From Lepisosteus oculatus (taxonomy: Eukaryota > Chordata > Actinopteri > Semionotiformes > Lepisosteidae): 64,000 nucleotides of DNA. Below are positions 23,844 to 35,266 of this stretch, piece after piece. The notes beneath the pieces are model-generated. The model saw nothing but the letters and a program-made list of their open reading frames with translations. It ran no database searches and was not told where the DNA came from. Location of the stretch: positions 28,408,001-28,472,000 of the forward strand of contig NC_090708.1 in the NCBI RefSeq assembly GCF_040954835.1, read 5' to 3'. A program made the position numbers and the translations under genes. The first letter of the stretch is position 1. Each line of letters begins with the position of its first letter.

Positions 23844-25470
23844 CAGTGCCTTGCGAAAGTATTCGGCCCCCTTGAACTTTTCAACCTTTTGCCACATTTC
23901 AGGCTTCAAACATAAAGATATAATTTTTTTATTTTATGTGAAGAATCACCAACAAGTGGGACACAATTGTGAAGTGGAACGAAATCTATTGGATTTTTGA
24001 AACTTTAACTAATAAAAAAATGAAAAGTGGGGCGTGCAAAATAATTCGGCCCCCTTGCATTAATACTTTGTAGAGCCACCTTTTGCTGCGATTACAGCTG
24101 CAAGTCGCTTGGGGTATGTCTCTATCAGTTTTGCACATCGAGAGACTGAAATTCTTGCCCATTCTTCCTTGCAAAACAGCTCGAGCTCAGTGAGGTTGGA
24201 TGGAGAGCGTTTGTGAACAGCAGTTTTCAGCTCTTTCCAGAGATTCTCGATTGGATTCAGGTCTGGACTTTGACTTGGCCATTCAAACACCTGGATACGT
24301 TTATTTGTGAACCATTCCTTTGTAGATTTTGCTGTATGTTTGGGATCATTGTCTTGTTGGAAGATAAATCTCCGTCCCAGTTTCAGGTCTTTTGCAGACT
24401 CCAACAGGTTTTCATCCAGAATGGTCCTGTATTTGGCTGCATCCATCTTCCCCTCAATTTTAACCATCTTCCCTGTCCCTGCTGAAGAAAAGCAGGCCCA
24501 AAACATGATGCTGCCACCACCATGTTTGACAGTGGGGATGGTGTGTTGAGGGTGATGAGCTGTGTTGCTTTTACGCCAAACATATCATTTTGTATTGTGG
24601 CCAAAAAGTTCGATTTTGGTTTCATCTGACCAGAGCACCTTCTTCCACATGTTTGGGGTGTCTCCCAGGTGGCTTGTGGCAAACTTTAGACGAGACTTTT
24701 TATGGATATCTTTGAGAAATGGCTTTCTTCTTGCCACTCTTCCATAAAGGCCATATTTGTGCAGTGTAAGACTGATTGTTGTCCTATGGACAGACTCTCC
24801 CACCTCAGCTGTAGTTCTCTGCAGTTCATCCAGAGTGATCATGGGCCTCTTGGCTGCATCTCTGATCTGTCTTCTCCTTGTCTGAGCTGAAAGTTTAGAG
24901 GGACGGCCAGGTCTTAGTAGATTTGCAGTGATCTGATACTCCTTCCATTTCAAGATGATCGCTTGCACAGTGCTCCTTGGGATGTTTGAAGCTTGGGAAA
25001 TCTTTTTGTATCCAAATCCGGCTTTAAACTTCTCCGCAACAGTATTACGGACCTGCCTGGTGTGTTCCTTGGTCTTCATGATGCTCTCTGCACTTTCAAC
25101 AGAACCTTGAGACTATCACAGAGCAGGTGCATTTATACAGAGACTTGATTACACACAGGTGGATTCTATTTATCACCATCAGTCATTTAGGACAACATTG
25201 GATCATTCAGAGATCCTCGCTGAACTTCTGGAGTGAGTTTGCTGCACTGAAAGTAAAGGGGCCGAATAATTTTGCACGCCCCACTTTTCATTTTTTTATT
25301 AGTTAAAAAAGTTTCAAAAATCCAATAGATTTCGTTCCACTTCACAATTGTGTCCCACTTGTTGGTGATTCTTCACATAAAATAAAAAATTTATATCTTT
25401 ATGTTTGAAGCCTGAAATGTGGCAAAAGGTTGAAAAGTTCAAGGGGGCCGAATACTTTCGGAAGGCACTG
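23844..25470 (-). mobile_element. Tc1/mariner transposon inserted in a 5S-derived SINE
   Basis: It is 1627 bp with about 210-bp inverted repeats (23844-24054 and 25258-25470) starting CAGTGCCTT. TA stands on both sides (23842-23843, 25471-25472), the exact Tc1 target duplication. It encodes one transposase on the minus strand. The inverted repeats are nearly identical, so the insertion is fairly young. The flanking SINE reads through cleanly if the element and one TA are ignored. Confidence 0.95.
24060..25079 (-). pseudogene. Tc1-type transposase with one nonsense codon
   Basis: This cut-and-paste DNA transposase is read 25079 to 24060 in one frame of 340 codons. The N-terminal third has paired helix-turn-helix DNA-binding domains with a GRP-type linker (RPGRPSK). 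The catalytic part shows the expected acidic residues in the SDE, QQDNDPKHT and PDLNPIENLW motifs, a DD34E layout. A TGA at 24587-24585 lies between FGHNTK and YVWRKS and interrupts the protein after about 164 residues. No other in-frame stop appears before the end. Length is normal for the family. The copy is therefore inactive as it stands but otherwise well preserved. Confidence 0.9.
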
Positions 25471-25510
25471 TAAGTGTAAGCAATTATTATAATTATTATT
25501 ATTCAAAGTA
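25471..25510 (+). repeat. 5S-derived SINE, tail after the Tc1 insertion
   Basis: AGTGTAAGCAATTATTATAA and a short ATT run complete the SINE tail seen in inverted form at 3001 and 59850. Confidence 0.8.
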
Positions 25511-25597
25511 CTTAGTGTGAGATGTATGCCATACAGTAGGTCATCAAATTCATATATGAATTAGAATGCAGTCTTATATCAAATCACAGTCGGAATT

Positions 25598-25868
25598 GTG
25601 GAGCAGGGCTTAGCTACCTTACAGTGATGGGGTCCTGGATTCAATTCTGGACCTGGGATGCTATTTGTTTGGAGTTTGTATGTCCTCCCTATGTTCAGTT
25701 GGTTTTCTTCTAGGTGCTCCAGTTTCCTCCCACAGTCCAAAGACATACTAGTAGGTTAATTGGCTTCTGGTGGAATTAGCCATAATGTGTGTGCTTCTTT
25801 GTGTCTGTGTGTACCCTGCAATGGACTGGTGTCATATCCAGGGTGTAACCTATATTGTACCCATTGAT
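25598..25868 (+). repeat. tRNA-derived SINE
   Basis: tRNA-like head with a B-box form (GATTCAATTCTG). The body includes GTTTCCTCCCACAGTCCAAA and GGTTAATTGGCTTCTGG, and the tail includes CCAGGGTGTAACC. It is a near full-length copy of the family also found at 1576, 40058 and 52476. Confidence 0.85.
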
Positions 25869-25967
25869 TAATATGAAATCAGTGATGCATGCGTGTAATG
25901 GAAGAAATGATTTTCATCTGAGACATTAGCGCTTGCTGGAGTACTATATGCATAGAAATTCATGTTG

Positions 25968-26115
25968 TGTTCATGTTGGTTTCGTCTGGGTGCTCCAGTT
26001 TCCTCCCACCATTCAAATACATGCTGGTAGATTAATTGGCTCCTGTAAAAAATGGAAATGGTGTAGGTGTGTGTGTTTGTGTCTGTGTGTGCCTTGCGAT
26101 GGACTTGAGTCTCAC
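25968..26115 (+). repeat. tRNA-derived SINE, body fragment
   Basis: It has only the body (GGTGCTCCAGTTTCCTCCCA to TGCGATGGACT). The head is missing. It lies 100 bp after a fuller copy in the same orientation. Confidence 0.75.
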
Positions 26116-26187
26116 CTTTTGTCTTTTGACTTGATCTTATCCCTTGCTTGCTCCAGTCTGATACTTTTGTCCTTTTACCAGACCTGC

Positions 26188-26471
26188 TGCCACATCCTCC
26201 ACAGTCAGAGAGCGCTCCTGTTCTGTCCTGTTCCTTCCAGTGTGCCTTGTGTTTTGGGGCTTTATATTTCCGGGTCTCGCCTTCCACCTCGATCGGCATT
26301 GGGATCGGTTGTTGAAAGGTCGCCCACGTCCGCTACCTCAGGATTTACTTCTCGTTCCGACTCCGCCTGATACCTTGAGCGGACCCTCTCGTTTGCTCCG
26401 TTCCTACCGCTACGCATAAGGTCCTACTGTCTCGCTGGTCTTTCTCTATGGCTAGCCCCCAGCTTCTGACA
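26188..26471 (+). repeat. Left LTR of a small LTR element split by retrovirus 2
   Basis: It shares the series GAGCGCTCCTGTTCTGTCC, GGGGCTTTATATTTC, TCTCGCCTTC and CGTTCCGACTCCGCC with 35267-35551, and more weakly with the solo LTRs at 39560 and 45607. It begins TGCCAC and ends TTCTGACA. Interior sequence starts GAATGCCGAG. Confidence 0.65.
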
Positions 26472-26835
26472 GAATGCCGAGCCTACACTGGACCCCGCGA
26501 GCGGTCTCCTGGCTACCCTGGCCTCTTTTCCTTGTCTTCCTTTACTTCTTTACCTGGCTTTTGTTTTTCTGGCTGACCTGGCTTCTGGTCCGAGTCTCTC
26601 TTGTCCTTTTTCCTGGCTTTTGCTTTCCCAGCCGCCCTGGCTTCTGGTTCATTGTCTCCATGGTTTGGTTATTGTCCCCTTGTTACGTCAGGGGTTATTT
26701 TTGAGTGTGATTTTTGTTTACTTTTCGTGTTTTGTCCACCCAGGCTCCCAAGCCTGCTGTCTCCCCGTCCCGGGCTCCCACGCCCACTGTCTCCCTATTT
26801 TGTGTCAGTACTTTTTATGTGTTTTTTGTTCCCCT
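26472..26835 (+). mobile_element. Interior of the small LTR element, left part
   Basis: Pyrimidine-rich sequence without a real gene (the frames here are low-complexity Phe/Leu/Trp strings). It ends at the CCCT target site of retrovirus 2 and resumes at 35034. It looks non-autonomous. Confidence 0.5.
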
Positions 26836-28302
26836 TGTAGCGGCGAGGCTTATTCATAAGAAAGAATTAAGTGTTCTGAGCCTTCCCAAATGAGGCCCCA
26901 TCTCTCTGTTCATCTCTGTGGTGCAGCCACAGAGAAACTATTCATGCAGGCTGATTTAAGGTTTCTTTTGATAAGGTTTCCTAGGACAGCTCCCAAAGGG
27001 GGATGCGCTTAGCTAAGCCTGGCTATCATGATCAATGGTCATCCATTGGCGCCTATCTGTCTAGGGAGTGGCAGATGGACATCTGGACTGCATTCCTAAG
27101 TGTCAGGAGTAAGTGACTCATATCTCACCTTGATCAACCAATCAGGGACTGGTAGGGCCGAGTAACCCACGTGGGACTCTGATGCCCATGGAACTTTCAG
27201 CCAATCAACGAGCTGAAGTTCCTCCAGGTAAAAACAGGCAACACAGAGAGCCTGAGAGATTCAGAGATTCAGTGGAGAATTCTGTGGACTTTTATAAAGG
27301 GAATTCAAAGGAGAATTCCAGGGCAGGACGGCCCAGGAGCAGAAGGCTCCCAAGGGCAGGACATTCTCGCAGCGCGCCTCCTGACCATCCTGAGACTCAG
27401 CCCGGACAACCACGGAACGGCCAGTGTGTCCGAGTGCCAGAACCTTCCTTTGTTTTAAGAGTCTAGAGCGGAGGTTGCCAGAGAGTAACCAGAGGATCCA
27501 CCTGAGGTTAGCAGGCCTCATGAACAGGTCGGAACTGTGAACAGCTGAATCACTATTCAGAACTAGCGCTTCATCAGGAACTAACTGGTCCTCTTCCTGA
27601 CTTGCTGGGACCCATAGTCATCTTTTCTCCTGTGCACAAACTTTGCTAGTTAAAGCCAACCCTAACTAGCCGGTCAGTGAGCATCAGCAGCACACCGTCG
27701 CAAGCCGCACAGCACAGCCTGGCATGGAGCCAGAGAGCGCGGATTGGACAGCAACATGCCTGCAACTGTTTCTTTGAGTCCGCAGGAGATCTGAATCCCC
27801 AGAGATTGGATGAGTATTTAACTTCAATGCATTACAGCTCGAGAATTCAATTGTTATCCCAACCAGTTGATATCAATTTAATTCCTAAGAGTTATGTACT
27901 TGTTTTGAGTATCTAATGTAGAAGTTATAACCAAGTTCATTTATGAAACGGTCTTAATGAATGATATACTGAACGTATGTCCTCTTGATATATGTAACTC
28001 TTCATAACTGACTGAATATATACCTTTTGTATTCTGATAACCCTCTCGATAGGATCTGTTAGGTTTATATGCATATTCTATGTATTAATAAATGTATCCT
28101 CGTGTATTAGTACCTATGTGTGTGCGTTGTTTGAGTTATGTTGCATGGTTGGATTCTAAAGCCATCAAAAGAATCAACTTTGTGATTTACTGCTACAATT
28201 AATAATTGTCCCAGTAAATGCCCAAACCCTACAGAACTGGTGCCTTCAGATAGCACAGCACATTACATTTTGGCATCCCTGAACGGCTATGGCAACGTTA
28301 CA
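26836..28302 (+). repeat. 5' LTR of retrovirus 2
   Basis: It starts TGTAGCGGCGAGGC and ends CAACGTTACA. Related LTRs at 30655-32018, 36384 and 62711 end earlier, at the position equivalent to CCCTACA (28233). This copy therefore carries 69 extra bases at its 3' end. Confidence 0.95.
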
Positions 28303-28306
28303 TTTT

Positions 28307-28324
28307 TGGCGTCCCTGGGTGGGC
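28307..28324 (+). promoter_or_regulatory. Primer-binding site matching tRNA-Asn
   Basis: TGGCGTCCCTGGGTGGGC is the exact complement of the 3' end of vertebrate tRNA-Asn(GUU) including CCA, as I recall that tRNA. It starts four bases after the LTR end. Confidence 0.75.
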
Positions 28325-28563
28325 GTGGCAAGACTGAAATGAGTCAACCAAGTGGAATAATTCATATAAAACGCCGTGGGTTTCATACACGACAATACAG
28401 TGTGCTGAAAGCCGAAAAAAAAAGTTCCCCTTGCTCTTTAAGCAGTGCTTGATTGTTTTGTGATCTTTTGCAATCTACCGGGTTGATTGCATACTTGATC
28501 TTGTGGTTTTCTGTGGTTAAACTGTGATTTCGTACTTAAAAGTAATACTCTTTAAGTTTAACG

Positions 28564-30069
28564 ATGGTTGCTAAAAGGTCTGATTTCGAATCGCTATTAA
28601 GCACTCTCTCTAGCAGCGACAAGTCTGACCACGATCTCTTCCATATCTCCGTCAGCGGAGAAGCTAGAAGGATAAATCTCCATTCTCTGAGAGAGCTAGC
28701 GAAGGACATAGAGAGATTTGACCCTACAGTGTCAGAGAATAATATCGAGAGTTATATTCAAGACCTCAGGTATACCCTGCAGTACCTGCCAAACGCCACA
28801 GAACAGGAGAAAGTGTTTCTGGTCAGGAAAACTACCAGCAGAGCTGTACATGAGTGGATGGCCAGGCAGATGAAAGAAGTCTGTAATGACTTTGAACAGC
28901 TGTGTCAAGCACTTATCGAAGAATACAGTGCGTTTATTGACCCGTCTGCCGCGATAGCCGCTGCCCTTAACATTAAGCACGAGAGAGCAGAGTCCCCTCA
29001 CGAATATTATGAGAGATTTAGACGAACTTATTTTGCGGGGCGAAATGATGAGGGTTGCGAAGAGAACACACATTTCAAGGGTTTATTCATTGCGAATCTC
29101 CACCCATCAGTCAGAAAGATTATCTTATTGCACACAGATGCACAGACCATGAAAATGACTGATATTAAGAGATTCGTGCAGAAAGCCTGGGAGTATGATG
29201 CCCAAAGTCGCTCTGAGCAAAAAGCTGTTAAAGCGACTGTGTTCACCATCAGAGCCAGCAGGGTTAACTCCCTCCTGCTCGAAGGAGCACAGGCTCCTGA
29301 GCTGGCTAAGCCCCGTTCCAAAGCAGGCACACAGGACCGCACCCAGCGTCCTAAGTGCCATGAGAACACCGGGGGAGGGAAAGGGCTAGAAAAGGCTGAA
29401 CAAAAGGATTCAGTAGCCGCCCGCCTGGCCAGGCTTGAACAAGCTTTATTAGGACAGGGACAACCGCTCCCTAAGGCTGCCGGAAGCGTGAATGAGCTGA
29501 TACTCTCCACTGGAGGAGGCGGAGACCCGCCCCCTCTCCCTCCCTCAGTCTATCTGATTGAGCGGAAGGGTTCCTGCCTGGATGAAGTCAGCCACTCCCA
29601 AGCGAGTGCTGACTCCACCCCTGAAGTCACAGAGCAGGCAGTAAAACAGAGAGGAAAAGCAGGAAGCTTTTACCTCAAGGCTGCCATGGGAGGTGCCTTA
29701 CACAGTGAGACACTGATTGACACTGAGGTTGAGAGGTGTTTGACGTCACACGGCAAGCTCAAACGGGTTGAAAAAGAAAAGGGCATGAGACTCAGAGAGG
29801 AACCTTTGGTGGATCACCAGAAAGGCAAAGTGTGGAAACAGGTCAAGGCTCCTAAGCCTTCTGTACAGAAGGAAAGGGGGCCCAAGAGGCAGACTGTGCT
29901 CACCCAGTGCCCACCGAACACAGAAGCCTATGTGGAGATTCCTTCTGTTCCCTCTGGACAAGAAATTATAATATTTCCTTGTTCCCCGGATATACAGGGA
30001 AGTCGTGTCCCGGCCAAGGTCCCAACAGCCTCCATGCCACAGGAGCGGTGCTCCAAGCAGACCGCCTGA
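28564..30069 (+). CDS. Gag (with protease-like tail) of retrovirus 2
   Basis: An uninterrupted 501-codon frame starting with ATG about 240 bases after the primer site. It would be the structural protein that forms the particle. Residues about 1-240 are helical, with a capsid-like region rich in acidic and aromatic residues. I see no CX2CX4HX4C zinc knuckle; instead there is a basic, Gly/Pro-rich middle (about 245-330). Residues about 370-405 resemble the start of a retroviral aspartic protease, but the expected DTG catalytic triplet reads DTE. The frame closes at 30069 and another frame continues beyond it. It lies just before the missing pol. Similarity is to Ty3/retroviral gag in general; the exact group is uncertain. 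Confidence 0.75.
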   Translation: MVAKRSDFESLLSTLSSSDKSDHDLFHISVSGEARRINLHSLRELAKDIERFDPTVSENNIESYIQDLRYTLQYLPNATEQEKVFLVRKTTSRAVHEWMARQMKEVCNDFEQLCQALIEEYSAFIDPSAAIAAALNIKHERAESPHEYYERFRRTYFAGRNDEGCEENTHFKGLFIANLHPSVRKIILLHTDAQTMKMTDIKRFVQKAWEYDAQSRSEQKAVKATVFTIRASRVNSLLLEGAQAPELAKPRSKAGTQDRTQRPKCHENTGGGKGLEKAEQKDSVAARLARLEQALLGQGQPLPKAAGSVNELILSTGGGGDPPPLPPSVYLIERKGSCLDEVSHSQASADSTPEVTEQAVKQRGKAGSFYLKAAMGGALHSETLIDTEVERCLTSHGKLKRVEKEKGMRLREEPLVDHQKGKVWKQVKAPKPSVQKERGPKRQTVLTQCPPNTEAYVEIPSVPSGQEIIIFPCSPDIQGSRVPAKVPTASMPQERCSKQTA

Positions 30070-30654
30070 TCCACCAGGTAAAGCACACCCTTTTTACATC
30101 CCTAAAGAGGAGCAGATCTCCCCACTTGGGGATGAAAAGGAGCTTTCCCTGTGCACCCTGGCACCCAAGAGCGGTCAGGACCACCACCCTGCAGTGGTGG
30201 AAAGGATCCAGATTGCAGGAGAGCAGGTTGGTGATGTAGCCTTCACCCTTAGCCCTGAGAGGTCCTCTATTAGTGAGGATCTGCTTGAGCAGCCGTCACA
30301 GGGCCACCGCCAGGTGCCCCTGGGGCAACAGTCACAGGTTAGGCAGGAGGTCCAGCTAGACGCTGAGACTACTGCACTGTGGACACACCTGATGCCAGAT
30401 GCCGATTCCCTCTGCTGTGACCCAGGGAACCTGCAGTCAGGTAACATTATTTCTCACAACTACCAGGTAGTGAGTGAGACTGACCTGATTGTTCCAGCCT
30501 CAACGGTAGGGTTGCCAACACACCCAGTCCCCCCAGAAGGGACAGGGAATGAAAGCCGAGCCGGTTTTCTTACAGCCACCAGCTCAGTCTGTCAGTCTGA
30601 GTCTGACCAACAGTGGTTCATCCAGACTGGAGCTGGATGGCCAAGTCACCCGCC
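30070..30654 (+). pseudogene. Continuation of gag-pro/pol in another frame
   Basis: The frame open from 30005 to the embedded LTR is Pro/Gln/Ser-rich and has no reverse transcriptase motifs. It runs straight into LTR sequence at 30655, so its end is artificial. I cannot assign a function. Confidence 0.45.
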
Positions 30655-32018
30655 TGTAGCGGCAATGCATGTTAATAAGAAAGAATTAAGCGTTGGTATG
30701 CTCCTAAAGGAAACATCCATCTCACCCTCCATCTCTGTGGTGCAGCCACAGAGAAAGAATTCATGCAGGCTGATTTAAGATGTTTTCTTATGATAAGAAA
30801 CAAGCTCCCAGACGGGGATGCAATTAGCTAAGCCTGGCTATCATGATCAATGGTCATCCATTGGCGCCTATCAGTCTAGGGAGTGCCGAATGGACATCTG
30901 GACTGCATTCCTAAGTGTCAAGAGTAAGTGACTTATATCTCACCTTGACCAACTAATCAGGGACTGGCAGGGCGTGGTAATACCACGTGGGTCTCCAATG
31001 CCCGCCAAACTCTCAACCAATCAGCACACATCTGGGTCTTGATCAAAAAGGGAGCGCAAGCTCAGTTCTGAGCTCTCCTTGGCCATTTTCGCGCATCCTC
31101 AGAGACAATCTGCTGTTGTCTGCAAAAGGACTTGGACTTTGTTCTAAGCGCGAAGCCGAGGATCCCGTACATACTCAGAATTCTACCACCGTGAATGCTC
31201 CGCTTGATCAACGGCAGCCTACAGTTGGACCCTCGTCGACAACCTGAATAGCTTATTCAGAAGCAGCGCTGGACCGGGAACGAACCAGTTTCTTCCCAGG
31301 CAAAAGCGTGACTTGTGAGGACTCGCGGTCACACTCTGTGCATAGAGACTTTCTACTAGCCAGCTGGACTGCTGGTAGATCCCCTCGGAGCAACGACTGC
31401 CCTGCGCGCTGCAGTCAGATTCCTCCGCCCGTCCTACTCCGAGCTGCACCTCGACTGGTTGGCCGGTAGCCAGAGGACCCCGACACAACGCCCATTGGAC
31501 AACCGCTGGAACAGAGGCTGCAACAGAGCCTGTCAGCTGGTTTGGTGTTCGTGCCGGGAATTCCAAATCCATACACAGTGGAAAAGTAAACCCCATGTTC
31601 TACATTGCGTCTCGAGAATTCAATTGTACCTCAACACAAGTTGTTATCAATTTAATTCATGAGTAATGTATTTACTTCCGAGTTTAGAGTAACAGTGGGT
31701 AATAACACTGATTAGCGATTTGGTAACCAAACGATATATATTGACATATATTCTCTGTTGTGTATCTCTTTGTGTTTGCATCTCTTCGAGATTATATACC
31801 TTGTATATTGATAACCCTCACAGTAAGGCCTGCCGCTCGTATCCAGGCAGACTAGTATATGTTTGGTGCACAGTTTATATTAATAAATGTATCCCGTGTA
31901 TTGAACCCGTGTGTGTGCGTTGTTAGTTGCTCTGACGATTGATTTTCTAAAAGCCCCAACGAACAACCTCGTGATTAATAATTAATAATTGTCTCAGTAA
32001 ACCCATTAAACCACTACA
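30655..32018 (+). repeat. Diverged LTR of the same family inside retrovirus 2
   Basis: It starts TGTAGCGG and ends CACTACA, about 1.36 kb, and aligns along its length with the flanking LTRs but is clearly more diverged. The 69-bp end extension is absent. No convincing target duplication is seen (…CCGCC before, CAGGC after). It sits where pol should be. Confidence 0.85.
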
Positions 32019-33548
32019 CAGGCATGAACAAATCGAAAAAGCAGATGCCCTGGAAAAGGAGGAGCAGCATCAGCAGCTGCGTCAGATCTCCCCAGATTTC
32101 CAGGATGTTGGTGCCCAAGATGCCACAGGGCATACTGAGAAAGACACCATGTCTTTACATGTACCATGTACACCATGTACACGCTGCGCCATCTTAGAAA
32201 GGCAACAGTCACTCAGAAGGAGATGACTGGGATCAGCCACCCGAAAAGACTTTTGGGAGGACTGATTGCTGCCGCCACTGTTGCACGTTTGCTTTTTCTG
32301 GTAGGTTTGTGTGCTACTGGCACTCTCACCCTGACTGCCCCAAGAAGGCAGGTGTCAGAAATGCCAGAGGGTAGTGACAGACTGTATCAACAGCAGCATA
32401 AGTTGGAAAGCTTAGGGAAAACCCTAAAGGCAACTTCCTATGCAACAGGGTTAAATCTTATTCCCCAACCAGTGGACATGATTGCCAGTGTTATACAGTG
32501 GGTTTATGCTTGTGTGCAACAGGCCAGAATATTGACACAAGACCTGTTAAGGGAGCTTAGTGCCACTGTAGCCAGTCTAACCATGGCACAATTCCCAACC
32601 CACTTGATTCCACTCTTCTCAGTAGAGGAGTATGTGACATTAACCCCATCGCTCATAAGCTCACCCAGAAGGCAATCCAAGATTGAATTTGGTTCCAAAT
32701 CTTGAGATGGGTATGGCTACCAAAGCTATCCATTGGCTGTGTCTAAATGATTCACCAATGAAGGGTGTAAAGCTACTAACGAGCAGAGGGAGGTTAATGA
32801 ACCCCATGAAGAGCAGGTGGGAAGTAAATGGCTGGTCAGCACACCACATTTAACTGTCACCATGACTTGTGACAGGAATGATACAGCTACCTAATCAAAC
32901 AGTTTTCCTGCAAGTTCCCGAGGAGGCCATAGTACAGCATGGTAACTTAACACTGTACTATCTAGAACCAGACAATATAAGACAATATAAGACCAAACCT
33001 GAGGTCATGGATGTCATACTAAAGAATTGGATAGAAATCCAAGAAACAGTAAGCTCTGAAGAGGTACATATAGTTGAGTTTGCTTTAATGGAACAAACCT
33101 CCAAACCACCCTAGCAGATACCCAACGCAGGTGTTGTGGTTTATCGGGGGGCTGGGAACAGGAACTGTTGTTATTGTAACACTACTGCCGGGTAGCTGGA
33201 TCATGACTGGATGTACTCTCACATCAAGATGTACTCTGGGTAGCACGAATGAGTCAAAGGTAGCATGTCAAAAGAAAGGAAGTTACTTCTTCCCCAATAT
33301 CTGCCTACAGAGGTATCAGATATTGACAGTGAACTTCCTGATGTGAAATTCCTAGACTGAGATAATGTCTCCTACCGTGTTTATACATACTCCAGATGTT
33401 ATTCATCCTGTTTGTTCCCAATGCTGGTTCCAGTATGAATTCTCGAGGAGTAATGTGGACATTTAAGGTTAATGTTCTAATGGCAAGGGACATCACTTAA
33501 CTCTGTTTTGTTTTGAAGGCAACAACGCCTCAGGACCTCGTGACCTTC
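32019..33548 (+). pseudogene. 3' interior of retrovirus 2, possible env remnant
   Basis: The frame at 32166-32705 (179 codons, non-ATG start) has a basic segment then a hydrophobic stretch (residues about 29-58) that could be a signal or membrane anchor. Frames at 32869-33114 (one NQT and one NLT site) and 33131-33346 (a hydrophobic GGLGTGTVVIVTLL stretch) follow between stops. Position after gag/pol and these traces suggest envelope, but no diagnostic motif such as CX6CC is visible. It is broken in any case. Confidence 0.4.
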
Positions 33549-33562
33549 AAAAAGGGGGGGTA
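33549..33562 (+). promoter_or_regulatory. Polypurine tract of retrovirus 2
   Basis: AAAAAGGGGGGGTA ends directly at the 3' LTR, the normal site of plus-strand priming. Confidence 0.85.
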
Positions 33563-35029
33563 TGTAGCGGCGAGGCTTATTAATAAGAAAGAATTAAGTG
33601 TTCTGAGCCTTCCCAAATGAGGCCCCATCTCTCTGTTCATCTCTGTGGTGCAGCCACAGAGAAACTATTCATGCAGGCTGATTTAAGGTTTCTTTTGATA
33701 AGGTTTCCTAGGACAGCTCCCAAAGGGGGATGCGCTTAGCTAAGCCTGGCTATCATGATCAATGGTCATCCATTGGCGCCTATCTGTCTAGGGAGTGTCA
33801 GATGGACATCTGGACTGCATTCCTAAGTGTCAGGAGTAAGTGACTTATATCTCACCTTGATCAACCAATCAGGGAATGGTAGGGCCGAGTAACCCACGTG
33901 GGACTCTGATGCCCATGGAACTTTCAGCCAATCAACGAGCTGAAGTTCCTCCAGGTAAAAACAGGCAACACAGAGAGCCTGAGAGATTCAGAGATTCAGT
34001 GGATAATTCTGTGGACTTTTCTAAAGTGAATTCAAAGGAGAATTCCAGGGCAGGACGGCCCAGGAGCAGAAGGCTCCCAAGGGCAGGACATTCTCGCAGC
34101 GCGCCTCCTGACCATCCTGAGACTCAGCCCGGACAACCACGGAACGGCCAGTGTGTCCGAGTGCCAGAACTTTCCTTTGTTCTAAGAGTCTAGAGCGGAG
34201 GTTGCCAGAGAGTAACCAGAGGATCCACCCGAGGTTAGCAGGCCTCATGAACAGGTCGGAACTGTGAACAGCTGAATCACTATTCAGAACTAGCGCTTCA
34301 TCAGGAACGAACTGGTCCTCTTCCTGACTTGCTGGGACCCACAGTCATCTTTTCTCCTGTGCACAAACTTTGCTAGTTAAAGCCAACACTAACTAGCCGG
34401 TCAGTGAGCATCAGCAGGGCACCTTCGCAAGCCGCACAGCACAGCCTGGCACAGAGCCAGAGAGCGCGGGTTGGACAGCAACAGCCTGAAACTGTTTCTT
34501 TGTGCCCGCAGGAGATCTGAATCCCCAGAGATTGGATGAGTATTCAACTTCAATGCATTACAGCTCGAGAATTCAATTGTTATCCCAACCAGTTGATATC
34601 AATTTAATTCCTAAGAGTTATATACTTGTTTTGAGTATCTAATGTAGAAGTTATAACCAAGTTCATTTATGAAACGGTCTTAATGAATGATATACTGAAC
34701 GTATGTCCTCTTGATATATGTAACTCTTCGTAACTGACTGAATATATACCTTTTGTATTCTGATAACCCTCTCGATAGGATCTGTTAGGTTTATATGCAT
34801 ATTTTATTTATTAATAAATGTATCCTCGTGTATAAGTACCTGTGTGTGTGCGTTGTTTTGAGTTATGTCGCATGGTTGGATTCTAAAGCCATCAAAAGAA
34901 CCAACTTTGTGATTTACTGCTACAATTAATAATTGTCCCAGTAAATGCCCAAACCCTACAGAACTGGTGCCTTCAGAGAGCACAGCACATTACATTTTGG
35001 CATCCCTGAACGGCTATGGCAACGTTACA
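33563..35029 (+). repeat. 3' LTR of retrovirus 2
   Basis: Same length and ends as the 5' LTR, with scattered single-base differences. It is followed by CCCT. Confidence 0.95.
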
Positions 35030-35033
35030 CCCT

Positions 35034-35266
35034 GTTCCATCAGGGCTTATTTTTTGCTGTATGTGCTGTATATGTTATATGTTTTGTCGTTTTTTTCTGG
35101 TCTTGCTACCCTAGAGCTTTAGCTCCCCCACCCCATCCTCCACCCAATAAAGGTTTTTACCACAGAGGAGGGGGTAGCTCTCAGCCGTGGACTCCTGGAG
35201 GTTTCCTTTCAGTTAAATGAGTTTTTTCCTCCCCCAAAGATCTGTGCAGCTTATCTATTTTTTGGG
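35034..35266 (+). mobile_element. Interior of the small LTR element, right part
   Basis: Continues from 26831 once retrovirus 2 is removed. It contains AATAAAGG at about 35145 and a purine tract (AGAGGAGGGGG) near 35164, the usual position before a 3' LTR. No gene. Confidence 0.5.

Larger units (their letters stand above)
26836..35029 (+). mobile_element. Endogenous retrovirus 2, defective provirus with 1467-bp LTRs
   Basis: Two LTRs of identical length (26836-28302, 33563-35029), beginning TGTAGCGG and ending GTTACA, enclose a 5.3-kb interior. CCCT stands on both sides (26832-26835, 35030-35033), a 4-bp target duplication. The LTRs differ by only a few percent by eye, so the insertion is fairly recent. 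The interior holds a primer site matching tRNA-Asn, a long gag frame with a degenerate protease-like segment, an embedded diverged LTR of the same family, and a region with weak envelope-like traces. Reverse transcriptase, RNase H and integrase are absent, so it could only have moved with help from another element. Confidence 0.9.

Noticed and set aside
24383-24682. 99-codon minus-strand frame inside the Tc1 element
   Set aside because: It is an alternative frame across the transposase; the real frame continues on both sides of a single stop.
25933-26370. 145-codon plus-strand and 143-codon minus-strand overlapping frames
   Set aside because: They run from a SINE into an LTR; no domain, and the composition follows the repeats.
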